From Micromonospora polyrhachis (GTDB lineage: Bacteria > Actinomycetota > Actinomycetes > Mycobacteriales > Micromonosporaceae), in assembly GCF_014203835.1 (NCBI RefSeq), contig NZ_JACHJW010000001.1:1922001-1986000 (forward strand): 64,000 bases of DNA. The letters run 5' to 3'. A program made the translations under genes and the position numbers. The first letter of the stretch is position 1. Every line of letters begins with the position of its first letter. Under the pieces are notes generated by a model, which saw nothing but the letters and a program-made list of their open reading frames with translations, did no database searches and was not told the origin of the DNA. This document shows, piece by piece, positions 17,187 through 25,667 of the stretch.

Positions 17187-18326
17187 ATGACCGGCCCGGC
17201 AGCCAACGCTGAGACCGGTCCTGGTGCGACCGGTCCGGCGACCGACGAGCCGGTCGGCAGCCTCGAACTCGTACACGCCTTCGACGGTGCGATGCCGACC
17301 GGGGTCAGTGTCTCGCACACCGGCCGGATCTTCGTCAACTTCCCGAAGTGGGGCGACGAGGTGCCGGCGACCGTGGTCGAGCTGCGCGACGGCCGCGAAA
17401 TCGCCTTCCCCGACGAACGATGGAACTCCCCGACCTCGGACGACGACGCCGACGCGCTCGTCTCGGTGCAGAGCATCGTCGTCGATCCCGCCGACCGGCT
17501 CTGGATCCTGGACACCGGCAGTCCGATGTTCCAGCCCACCCGCCCCGGTGGGCCGAAACTGGTCTGCGTGGACCTCGGCACCGACACCGTGGCCCAGGTC
17601 ATCACCTTCCCGCCGGACGTGGCACTGGAGACGACGTACCTCAACGACGTCCGCTTCGACCTGCGTCGCGGGCCAGCCGGGGTCGCCTACATCACCGACT
17701 CGGCCGACTCCGGCCCGAACGGCATCATCGTCGTGGACCTGGCCTCCGGCGAGTCCTGGCGACGCCTGCACGAGCACCCGTCGACCAAGGCCGAGCCGCT
17801 GTCGACGTTCCGCCCGGTGGTCGAGGGCCGACCGTTCCTGGAACGCCCCGCCGACGGCCCGCCGAAACCGGTGACCATGGGTTCCGACGGTATCGCCATC
17901 GCCGCCGACGGCTCCCGGTTGTACTACTGCCCGCTCGCCTCCCGCCACTGGTACAGCGTCGCCACCGACGCGCTGGCCGACCGGTCGGTCGCCGACGCCG
18001 AGGTCGCCACCACCGTGGTCGACGAGGGCGACAAGGGCGGTGGCGCGGACGGACTGGAGACCGACGACGCCGGCCGCCTCTACCTGACCTCGTACGAGCA
18101 CAACGCCGTCGTGCGCCGGCGACCCGATGGGGAGTACGAGACGGTGGTGCACGATCCACGGCTGCTCTGGCCGGACACCATGTCGGTCGCCGCCGACCGG
18201 CACCTCTACGTCACCGCGAACCAACTGCACCGGCAGGCCAAGTACCAGCGGGGACAGGACCTACGAAGCAAGCCGTACGCACTGTTCCGTACCCGCATCG
18301 ACGCCGGCCCGGTCCTACTGCGCTGA
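17187..18326 (+). CDS. Major royal jelly/yellow-like beta-propeller protein
   Basis: The protein has 379 residues. It is cytoplasmic by sequence (no signal peptide) and carries the MRJP/yellow-family words THTGRIFVNFPKWGDEVP-like (VSHTGRIFVNFPKWGD), DPADRLWILDTGSP, YLNDVRFDL, AYITDSADSGPNGIIVVDL, GSDGIAIAADGSRLYYCPL, GGADGLETDDAGRLYLTSYE and LWPDTMSVAADRHLYVTANQLHR. Bacterial members are annotated as gluconolactonase-like or L-dopachrome tautomerase-related; no activity can be assigned here. It probably shares an mRNA with the F420-type enzyme upstream. Confidence 0.82.
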   Translation: MTGPAANAETGPGATGPATDEPVGSLELVHAFDGAMPTGVSVSHTGRIFVNFPKWGDEVPATVVELRDGREIAFPDERWNSPTSDDDADALVSVQSIVVDPADRLWILDTGSPMFQPTRPGGPKLVCVDLGTDTVAQVITFPPDVALETTYLNDVRFDLRRGPAGVAYITDSADSGPNGIIVVDLASGESWRRLHEHPSTKAEPLSTFRPVVEGRPFLERPADGPPKPVTMGSDGIAIAADGSRLYYCPLASRHWYSVATDALADRSVADAEVATTVVDEGDKGGGADGLETDDAGRLYLTSYEHNAVVRRRPDGEYETVVHDPRLLWPDTMSVAADRHLYVTANQLHRQAKYQRGQDLRSKPYALFRTRIDAGPVLLR

Positions 18327-18374
18327 CTCCTGGGCGGTTACCAGGAGCGCACGTGAGCGCGAGCGCATGACGCC

Positions 18375-19034
18375 TCAGGTCACCAGGCCGCGCCGGTAGG
18401 CGTAGACCACCGCCTGCACGCGGTCACGCAGGTCGAGCTTGGTCAGGATGCGCGACACGTACGTCTTGACGGTCTCCTGGCTGATCACCAGCGTCGCCGC
18501 GATCTCGCTGTTGGAGAGGCCGTCGGCGATCAGACGAAGAACTTCCAGTTCGCGTGGGGCCAACGGAATCTTGTCCGGTGCGCCCTCGACGGGCCGGATG
18601 CGCGCGGCGTACCTGCCCACGAGCTGGCGCGTCACCTCGGGGGCGAGCAGCGCCGCGCCGGTGGCGACGGTCCGGATGCCGTGTAGGAGCTGGGCGGGTG
18701 GCGCGTCCTTCAGCAGGAACCCGCTGGCGCCGGCACGCAGCGCCGCGTACACGTACTCGTCCAGGTTGAACGTGGTTACCACGAGAACCTTGACGGGATG
18801 CGCCACGCCGGTGCCGGCCAGCAGACGGGTTGCCTCGATACCGTCGAGCACCGGCATCCGCACGTCCATCACCACCACGTCCGGGTTCAGCCGGCCGGCG
18901 AGGTCGACTGCGGCGCGCCCGTCGCCACACTCGCCAACTGTTTCCATGTCGGGCTGGGCGTCGATGATGGTGGCGAATCCGGTACGGATGAGCGCCTGGT
19001 CGTCGCAGACCAGGACGCGGATCGGCGCGGTCAT
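18375..19034 (-). CDS. NarL/LuxR-type response regulator
   Basis: The protein has 219 residues. The receiver domain contains CDDQ (10-13) and the phosphoacceptor Asp57 (VVVMDVRMP). The LuxR-type output domain is LAPRELEVLRLIADGLSNSE to VKTYVSRILTKL. The start touches the stop of the kinase gene (ATGA overlap). It is the last gene of a three-gene operon, CPBP protease - kinase - regulator, and is the cognate partner of the kinase at 19031-20185. It is a paralogue of the regulator at 5684-6340. Confidence 0.95.
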   Translation of the reverse strand: MTAPIRVLVCDDQALIRTGFATIIDAQPDMETVGECGDGRAAVDLAGRLNPDVVVMDVRMPVLDGIEATRLLAGTGVAHPVKVLVVTTFNLDEYVYAALRAGASGFLLKDAPPAQLLHGIRTVATGAALLAPEVTRQLVGRYAARIRPVEGAPDKIPLAPRELEVLRLIADGLSNSEIAATLVISQETVKTYVSRILTKLDLRDRVQAVVYAYRRGLVT

Positions 19035-20185
19035 GACACGCTTCCCGCAGGGATACGGGCCTGGACGACGAAGCCCCCGTCGGGCCGCCGGCCCGCGCTG
19101 AACTCACCACCGAGCACGCCGACCCGTTCGCGGAGGCCGGCGAGGCCCCGGCCGCTCCCACCGGGTGATGCGGCGCGCGAACCCGAGCCGTCGGTGCTGA
19201 CCTTCACAGTGATCTCCCTGCCGGTGTGCTGCACGTGGACCACGGTACGACTGCCGTGGGCGTACTTGAGAGCGTTTGTCAGCGCCTCCTGTACGACTCG
19301 GTAGGCCACGACCTCGGCGCTGCCAGCCGTCTCCTGGGGACGGCCCTCCTCGGTGAACTCCACCGGCTGGCCAGCCTGCCGCGTCTGCTCGACGAGGGTG
19401 TGGAGTTCGCCGACGGTCTGCGTTCGCGGCTCGGTGCCGTGGTCCGGGTTGAGCAGGTCGAGCAGGTGCCGCAGGTCGGTGATGGCCCGCCGGCCGGTGT
19501 CGGCGACCGCGGTCAGGGTCTGGTCGAGGCGGTCGGGCACGGCGGTCAGGTAGCGTGCCGACTCGGCTTGGACGACCATGGCCGTCACGTGGTGGGTCAC
19601 GATGTCGTGGAGTTCACGTGCGATGCGGGTGCGTTCTGCGGCGCGGGTGGTCTCGGCGAGGTGCCGGCGGCGTTCGGCCTCGGCGACGCGGGACAGCCGC
19701 AGCCACCCCCCGGCGCCCCACGCGATGGCCAGCACCAGATAGAACGTCGCGTACTCAGCCACTGTCTCACCCGCCCCGAGTTGGTCGAGCGCGACTGCCA
19801 GCGGCACGTACGCCACGGAGGCCAGGACAGCGACGGTCCGGCGGTGACGTTCCACGTGAACGCCCGCGCTCAGCAGCGCGATGGGCAACGCGATGGTCGC
19901 CACCGTGTAGTAACCGCGGAGCTGTTCGACGGCGAAGCCGAGCGATACCAGAGCGAGACAGGCAACTGGCCACCGCCGGCGCACCGCGAGCGGAAGACAC
20001 TCAAGGGCGACCGCCACGAGGGCCAGTGCGTCGAACGGGCGATTCGGCAGGTTGCCGAGCTGCGTCCCATTGTCGTTCAGCACCGGCAGGAGCGATACGA
20101 CGGCGAGCAGCAGAGCGGCCGGAAGATCCCGGACCGTGACGTCACACCGACGCCACCGGTCCGGGATGCTCCGGAGGTCGATCAT
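19031..20185 (-). CDS. Sensor histidine kinase (HisKA_3 type)
   Basis: The protein has 384 residues. The N-terminal ~145 residues form four or five transmembrane segments (LPAALLLAVVSLLPVL, LALVAVALECLPLAV, VACLALVSLGFAV and ALPIALLSAGVHV). The phosphoacceptor box is RIARELHDIVTHHVTAMVVQ with the reactive His in LHD. The ATPase domain has VVAYRVVQEALTNALKYA (N box) and GRGLAGLRERVGVLGGEF (G box). Both ends overlap neighbours by 4 bases, so translation of the three-gene operon is coupled. Confidence 0.94.
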   Translation of the reverse strand: MIDLRSIPDRWRRCDVTVRDLPAALLLAVVSLLPVLNDNGTQLGNLPNRPFDALALVAVALECLPLAVRRRWPVACLALVSLGFAVEQLRGYYTVATIALPIALLSAGVHVERHRRTVAVLASVAYVPLAVALDQLGAGETVAEYATFYLVLAIAWGAGGWLRLSRVAEAERRRHLAETTRAAERTRIARELHDIVTHHVTAMVVQAESARYLTAVPDRLDQTLTAVADTGRRAITDLRHLLDLLNPDHGTEPRTQTVGELHTLVEQTRQAGQPVEFTEEGRPQETAGSAEVVAYRVVQEALTNALKYAHGSRTVVHVQHTGREITVKVSTDGSGSRAASPGGSGRGLAGLRERVGVLGGEFSAGRRPDGGFVVQARIPAGSVS

Positions 20186-21015
20186 TTGACGAGCGTAGCG
20201 GTCGGGTCGACGCGGGCGGCGCGGCGGCGCGGCACGATGCGATCGCGGCGGCGGGCCAGCCGCATGAACACGACGGTCAGCACCACGCCGGCCAGCACCG
20301 CGTACAGGCTCGCCTCCGGCCCGAACTTGCCGCCGCTGATCAGGGTCGAACCCGAGGTCGCGGCGTCCAGCAGCCCCTTCGCCGTGTCATTGCCCGAAAC
20401 CTCGGCACCGAAGATCCCGGCCAGGGCGAAGTTCCAGCCAAAATGCAGTCCGATCGGCACCCACAGGTTGCGGGTGGCGGCGTAGCAGGCGCCGAGCATG
20501 AAGCCGGCCTCGACCGCGATGGCGATCGCACCCCACAGGTTGGCGTTCGGGTTGAACAGGTGCGCCAGGCCGAAGATCGCGCCGGTCAGCATCAGGGCGA
20601 TCCAGGTGCCCGTACGTTCCTCGACGATGCGGAACAGGACACCACGGAAGAGCAGTTCCTCCGTCACGGCGGCGGCGGCCATGAAGCCGAACAGCCCCAA
20701 CATGCCCATCACCGACCCCATGCCGTTGACCTGGTAGTCGCCGACGAGCGCGATGTTGACGATGACGGCAACGCACATCCCGACACCGATCAGCACTCCC
20801 CGGCGGGTCGCGGCGACGGCTCCGGCCAGGGCCACCTCCGTGGGCTCGCGGCGTTCCGTCCGCCGAACCACCCACGCGTAGGTGAGCACCGCGAGCACGG
20901 CGGTGGCGATACCGAGTGGCAGCGTAAGAAGGGGAATCCCCTGCACGGCACCGACGATGTTGCCACCGACGAAGGTGACCGCGGCAACGGCCAGAAGCTG
21001 CTTCAAAAATCGCAT
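20182..21015 (-). CDS. CPBP-family intramembrane glutamic/metalloprotease
   Basis: The protein has 277 residues and about eight hydrophobic segments. It has the three family motifs: EELLFRGVLFRIV (Glu119-Glu120 and the Arg), GLAHLFNPNANLW (His), and IGLHFGWNFALAG (His and Asn). Relatives include type II CAAX prenyl proteases and bacteriocin self-immunity proteins; the substrate here is unknown. It is the first gene of an operon with a histidine kinase and response regulator, so it may be part of an envelope-sensing system. Confidence 0.88.
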   Translation of the reverse strand: MRFLKQLLAVAAVTFVGGNIVGAVQGIPLLTLPLGIATAVLAVLTYAWVVRRTERREPTEVALAGAVAATRRGVLIGVGMCVAVIVNIALVGDYQVNGMGSVMGMLGLFGFMAAAAVTEELLFRGVLFRIVEERTGTWIALMLTGAIFGLAHLFNPNANLWGAIAIAVEAGFMLGACYAATRNLWVPIGLHFGWNFALAGIFGAEVSGNDTAKGLLDAATSGSTLISGGKFGPEASLYAVLAGVVLTVVFMRLARRRDRIVPRRRAARVDPTATLVK

Positions 21016-21200
21016 GATGACTCTTTCGGGAGGTCTGCGGCCGGAGCGCCGCAGCTACCTAGACGCTAGAAAATCAGCCGCCCGAAATCGTCACCGCACA
21101 GTGGACATCTGCGTGTAGCTCGCACGGGGGACATGGCGATCGAGAATGGGCAGGGTTCTTCCGTTGGCCCCGCTACGTGCACGCGCCCGATTCGACTCGG

Positions 21201-23345
21201 TCACTGCTTTCTGATCAGCACGACCCACTCCGCAGCGGGCTCCACCACGCTCAGCTTGAACCCGGCCGCCGTTATCGCCCCGCCCAGCGGGTTGCCAGGC
21301 GCATCCCACTCACTCGGGTCGTGGGCAGCCTGCGGCACCGGAAGGTCAAGGATGTCTTCCATCTCTTCGAACCGCAGCAGCAGCGAGTCTGCTGTCTGTG
21401 CGCGCAACCAGTCGGTGAGCGGTCGATACCTACCCCCGGTGTCCTCGGGACCGGACGGTTTCGCGACAACTGGCAGGGCGTCCTTCTCGGCGGCGGCCAG
21501 CGACACCTGCGCCGCCGCGATGCTGCTCGGCGCTGGCCAGATGTCGACGACCACCTGGGCCAGCTCGTGGGTACGGGCGCGAATGAGATCGTCGTTCCAC
21601 ACCTCCGACGCACCGACCACCAGATCGACATTGGTCTTCAGCGTGGCGTGCTTCAGCAGTTCACTGCGCTTGCCGGTCTTGCCGAGCCCGCGTGCTTGCG
21701 CCTCCTCGTCGGTCCAGGGCCGGTTGGACAGCGCCGGGTTGAGCTTCTTGTTGACCAGGGTCAGGTTTCCCAGCGTGTGGATCAGCACATCACGCTCGGC
21801 CTCGGTGACCCCGACCACAGCGGGCCAGTGTTCCCGCCAGGCGCGGGGCATGACGTGTTCGACGGTCAGGTTGCGGGGGCATGCGCTGTGCTCGCTCTTG
21901 TCCGTACGCCGCCGGTCCTCGATCGCTTCCAGCAACATCCGAAGCCGGGCCCGAAGCAGTGACTTGTAGATGGGCATGTCCTGAAGGGCGTCGATCACCT
22001 GGATGTCGCTGGGCCAGAATCGGGAGTCCGCCTTCTGCGACTTCAGGAACCGCTCGGTCACGTCGCCGGCGAGGGCCGGCCCGGACGAGTGCAGTTCGCG
22101 CAGCAGATCCAGCATCAGGCGATTGATGTCCTTGCTGGTCAGCCGGCATATCGCCCGCCGGACCAGCCAGCTTTCCAGGGCATCGAGGGCCTTGTCCCGT
22201 TGGGCGGGTGGCAGCTCCGCCGCCGACCAGCGCAACAACCAGAGCAGGATCGGGGTCACCACCGCCGAGTCCATCGCCTGAATGACGCGGTAGTGGAAGC
22301 GGCCGACCGCCGAGTCCGCCGGCCAGGTGTCGAGCGAGGCATAGTTGTCCGCGTCGCGGGACAGCTCCGCCAGCAGCTTCTCGATGTCCGGCTGCTCGTC
22401 CATCAGGTGATCACGGAACGCTACGAAGATCCGGTCGGCCGGCACCTCGGTCCGAAGCCGCTCGATCAGCCAATAGTTGACGAAGATGTCGATGCGCGGG
22501 ACGTACTGCCGGCCCCGGGAGAGCTTCTGCCGCCAGTAGTCGGTGTCCAGCTTTCGCCACTGTCGCCGGTAGAGGTCCGTGACATCGAGCTTCTGCGCCT
22601 CGGCGATCTGAAAGACGAAGTTCTTGATCAGATCCGCCGCCAACAGTGGCACGCCACGGTGGTTGAGCGTCTCGAAGATGACCTGGGCGTTGTCGCCGGG
22701 TTCGAGGTCGATGACGACGATCTTGAGATGGTCCCGCAGGGTCTGGGTCAGGGCGGTGAGCCGAGCCGCCGCCTTGGCCGGGTCACCGGTGACCTCCGCC
22801 CAATCCTCGATCACTGTCACGAAGAAGGCGTGGGCTCGGGCGACAGCGGCGTCGGCGAGCGCGGGTGGGACGGTCAGGGCGTTGTCCATGGCCGCCTGGA
22901 ACGCTTCCTGGTCGCGGTCGGTCGGCCAGACCTTGAAGACCTCGTACGGCTGCGCCGCGATCTCGGGCTTGTTGCAGACCAGAACTCGCAACGCCTGGGC
23001 GTCCATGGTCGTGCCGCGCTGCTCCGTCACCCACTGGGCGGCGTCGAGCAGGAGTTGCAGGGTGGTGAGCCGCTGCTGCCCATCGATCACGTTTCGCACC
23101 AGGATGTAGCCACTCTGAACGAGCGGCTGTTCGAGCACGATGGCCCCGAGGAAGTGTGGGACGACCTTCGGGGTTCCGTAACCCACGGGCGTCTCCAGCA
23201 GCTGCTCGGCGACCCTACTGATGTCGTCCCAGAGCGGTGCCCACTGATCCTCCTCGGTCCAGACGTAGGGACGCTGGAAGAGCGGGATGACGTGCCGGAC
23301 GTCAAGGCCGAAGATCTTGGCGGGGGTGAGCGTCTGCGCCTGCAT
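21201..23345 (-). CDS. GmrSD-type modification-dependent restriction protein (DUF262 + DUF1524)
   Basis: The protein has 714 residues from the ATG at 23345 (MQAQTLTPAKIFGLD); an in-frame start at 23435 lies inside the upstream gene. The N-terminal DUF262 domain (GmrS-like) has IPLFQRPYVWTEEDQW and the DGQQR motif (VIDGQQRLTTLQLLLD, about residues 84-100). The middle contains IFETLNHRGVPLLAADLIKNF. The C-terminal DUF1524 (GmrD-like, His-Me nuclease) has TVEHVMPRAW with His497 and LGNLTLVNKKLNPALSN. A ~75-residue tail follows. Known GmrSD proteins are type IV enzymes that cut glucosylated-hydroxymethylcytosine DNA; the modification seen by this one is unknown. The gene starts 31 bases after the ParE-helicase gene, the same operon, next to the DISARM genes. 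Confidence 0.88.
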   Translation of the reverse strand: MQAQTLTPAKIFGLDVRHVIPLFQRPYVWTEEDQWAPLWDDISRVAEQLLETPVGYGTPKVVPHFLGAIVLEQPLVQSGYILVRNVIDGQQRLTTLQLLLDAAQWVTEQRGTTMDAQALRVLVCNKPEIAAQPYEVFKVWPTDRDQEAFQAAMDNALTVPPALADAAVARAHAFFVTVIEDWAEVTGDPAKAAARLTALTQTLRDHLKIVVIDLEPGDNAQVIFETLNHRGVPLLAADLIKNFVFQIAEAQKLDVTDLYRRQWRKLDTDYWRQKLSRGRQYVPRIDIFVNYWLIERLRTEVPADRIFVAFRDHLMDEQPDIEKLLAELSRDADNYASLDTWPADSAVGRFHYRVIQAMDSAVVTPILLWLLRWSAAELPPAQRDKALDALESWLVRRAICRLTSKDINRLMLDLLRELHSSGPALAGDVTERFLKSQKADSRFWPSDIQVIDALQDMPIYKSLLRARLRMLLEAIEDRRRTDKSEHSACPRNLTVEHVMPRAWREHWPAVVGVTEAERDVLIHTLGNLTLVNKKLNPALSNRPWTDEEAQARGLGKTGKRSELLKHATLKTNVDLVVGASEVWNDDLIRARTHELAQVVVDIWPAPSSIAAAQVSLAAAEKDALPVVAKPSGPEDTGGRYRPLTDWLRAQTADSLLLRFEEMEDILDLPVPQAAHDPSEWDAPGNPLGGAITAAGFKLSVVEPAAEWVVLIRKQ

Positions 23346-23376
23346 GCTGTCCCTCTGCGAGTCGGGAACCGGGGGT

Positions 23377-25521
23377 CTAGATGGTTGCCAGGAAGGGGCT
23401 GGGGTGGCCCACGTACGAGACGTAGAGCGAGTCACGGGCGCGGGTGCAGGCGACGAAGAGCAGGCATCGCTCGCGTTGCAGGTCGTGCTGATGGGCGATC
23501 GGGTCTTCGCTGGCGGCGGTCACGGCGGCCTTGGCCGGTACGGTCGACGCGTCGACGCCGACGGCAGCGAGACAGCGGAACTCCAGGCCCTTCATCGCGT
23601 GCATGGTGCCGACGCGTACCGCATTGGTCTTGCTGGCGGTGGTGGAGCTGACCGGGATGCCGGCCGCACCGAGCTTGTCGCGGATCGCCCGCACGAGGTG
23701 GCCGTTGCGGGCCGCCACCCCGATGGCGTGCGGTTCCACCCCGCCGTCGAGCCACCGGCTGATCTGGTCGGCGAGCTGCCCGTACTCGGTGTCCCGGTCG
23801 GAGTGGGACCGCACGATGGGACGGCGACCGTGGATGGGTGATCGGTAGCCGGTCAGGCTGTCGGGCTGGTCGTCCAGCCCGGTGGGGGTGAGCCCGGTGA
23901 GCAGCCGCACCGACCAGGCCAGGATCTCCTGGGTGGTGCGGTAGTTGATGGTCAGTTTCCGGCTGCGTCCCCGGATGCCGACGCCGAGACTGCCCAGCGA
24001 CACGTGGTTGTCGTAGATCCGCTGATGCGGGTCGGCGACGATGAACAGATCGTCGGGCCCGACAGCGACCGCCGCCCGGAGCAGCCGCCACTGTGCCGGG
24101 TGCAGATCCTGCCCCTCGTCGACGATGACGTGCCGGTAGGGCCGCGTCGTCCGCTCGGCGAGGAGGCGGGCCGCCTGGTCGGCGAGCTGTAGGTGGGTGT
24201 GCTGGTCACGCTGACGCAGACTGTCGGTGACCTGCCGGATCGCCTCCCACACCTGTTGGCGCTGCTCGGCACGGAGTGGGCTGCCTCGACCGTGCCGACG
24301 GGCGGCGAGGTATTCGGCCGGTTGCCGCAGCCGCTGAGCGAGGATGACGTGCTCCCATTCACGTTCCAGGAAGACCCCGGTGAACGCTCCGCCGGTGGCC
24401 TTGGCGGCAGTGTCCCAGAGCTGCCGTAACTCTCGCTGGTCGACCACGTTGGGTTGCCGGCCGAGCGCCTCGGCGACCACCCGGTAGGCGAGCCGGTCGA
24501 CGTTGAGCACTTCGACCCGCTCACGGGTCGACGGATCGTCGGTGAGAGTGCCGAGTTGGCGGTCCAGGGCGTCGGCGAGGTTGCGGGTGAAGGTCGTCAG
24601 GAGGATCGAGGGTGCGGCCGGGCCGTCGTTTCGGTCGTCGGCGGCCAAGGCTCCGGCTTCGGCCCGCCGGGCGAGGAAGACGGCTCGGTGCAGCGCGGTC
24701 ACCGTCTTGCCGGTGCCGGCACCGCCGGTGACCAGCGCCGGTCCGGCGTACGACGGGCGATGGGCGATCTCCCGCTGGGCCGGGTGCAGGAAGACCCGCC
24801 ACGCGTCGAACGGGTGGGCCAGGATCTGGGCCAGCTCCTCCGGCCCGGAGACGAGCACGAAGCGGTCGGGGGTACGCGCGACAGCAGCGGCAAGATCGTC
24901 CGCGTCGACTTCTTCTGGCGGCGTGCCGGTGGGCAGATAGGCGCTGACCTCGTCCCACACCTGTTCCGGGCTCATTCCGGCGGCCAGCCCGGTCAACGCG
25001 TCGTACTGCGGGGTGGGCAGCAAATTGGCCAGCGCTTCCAGATGCGCCTCGGTGGTCAGCAGCCGTACGAGTGGCAAAATGTCGGCGTCGATACCGAGCC
25101 GGACCAGGTCGGCGTCCTTGACCTTGGCGAACAGCAGGGTCGGGCTTTCCTTGGCGGCCTGGCGTAGTGCGGGCTCGATGCCGTCGAGGGCCTGTTGGTT
25201 ACGGACCTCAAGCACGCCGAGCGCCTGGTTGACGGTGAATCGGCGGCTGACCGCGTACGCGTTGGCATCGTCGTGCGGTAGCACTGTGAGCAGCAGAAAC
25301 TCGTCACCACTGTCGGGTGCAAGGACGACTCCCCGATAGAACTGGTTGACCCGGATCGTGCGAATCCGCGAGTCTTTTGCATTGGCCAGCTTCTCAAGAT
25401 GCAGGCCGGCGTGGGTGTGCTCGGCGAACTTCTCGATCGCTGCATCGACGGCTTTCTGTATGGGCTTTTGCAGCTTGGCGTAATCGGCCAGAAAATCCTT
25501 GGCGATGCCAAGCTTCGGCAT
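23377..25521 (-). CDS. UvrD-type SF1 helicase with N-terminal ParE/RelE-like domain
   Basis: The protein has 714 residues. Residues 1 to about 100 (KDFLADYAKLQKPIQKAVDA, then IRTIRVNQFYRGVVL) look like a RelE/ParE toxin fold. The rest is a UvrD/Rep-type helicase: motif I GGAGTGKTVTALHRA (Lys272), motif II VIVDEGQDLHPAQWRLL (Asp468), TINYRTTQEILAWS, VGTMHAMKGLEFRCLA and FVACTRARDSLYVSY. All helicase motifs are intact. AAGGGAG precedes the ATG. It is the first gene of a two-gene operon with the GmrSD-type nuclease and is divergent from drmD. A role in defence is inferred from this context. Whether the toxin-like domain is active is unknown. Confidence 0.85.
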   Translation of the reverse strand: MPKLGIAKDFLADYAKLQKPIQKAVDAAIEKFAEHTHAGLHLEKLANAKDSRIRTIRVNQFYRGVVLAPDSGDEFLLLTVLPHDDANAYAVSRRFTVNQALGVLEVRNQQALDGIEPALRQAAKESPTLLFAKVKDADLVRLGIDADILPLVRLLTTEAHLEALANLLPTPQYDALTGLAAGMSPEQVWDEVSAYLPTGTPPEEVDADDLAAAVARTPDRFVLVSGPEELAQILAHPFDAWRVFLHPAQREIAHRPSYAGPALVTGGAGTGKTVTALHRAVFLARRAEAGALAADDRNDGPAAPSILLTTFTRNLADALDRQLGTLTDDPSTRERVEVLNVDRLAYRVVAEALGRQPNVVDQRELRQLWDTAAKATGGAFTGVFLEREWEHVILAQRLRQPAEYLAARRHGRGSPLRAEQRQQVWEAIRQVTDSLRQRDQHTHLQLADQAARLLAERTTRPYRHVIVDEGQDLHPAQWRLLRAAVAVGPDDLFIVADPHQRIYDNHVSLGSLGVGIRGRSRKLTINYRTTQEILAWSVRLLTGLTPTGLDDQPDSLTGYRSPIHGRRPIVRSHSDRDTEYGQLADQISRWLDGGVEPHAIGVAARNGHLVRAIRDKLGAAGIPVSSTTASKTNAVRVGTMHAMKGLEFRCLAAVGVDASTVPAKAAVTAASEDPIAHQHDLQRERCLLFVACTRARDSLYVSYVGHPSPFLATI

Positions 25522-25667
25522 ACCTGTTCTCCCTTGTAGACGGTGGACTACCCTTGCTCGTCTGCGCGTCGAACCATCTACATGTTATGTCAGCCAATTG
25601 ATCTTACGAATTGACCGATGACAGGCCCCCGACGCGCCGATGACATCTGGAGGCACGTACTGATGGA
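25522..25667. promoter_or_regulatory. Divergent promoter region of the ParE-helicase/GmrSD operon and drmD
   Basis: These 146 bases are less GC-rich than the flanking genes, with AT-rich words such as CATGTTATG and CAATTGATCTTACGAATTG. CCGATGACA occurs twice in direct orientation, at 25615-25623 and 25637-25645, exactly 22 bp apart (two helical turns), just before the drmD ribosome-binding site (GGAGG, 25649-25653). A regulator binding both half-operons is possible. No regulator gene lies in this block. Confidence 0.5.

Noticed and set aside
22089-23651. 520-residue plus-strand open frame
   Set aside because: Antisense to the GmrSD-type and ParE-helicase genes; no recognisable domain and typical shadow composition.
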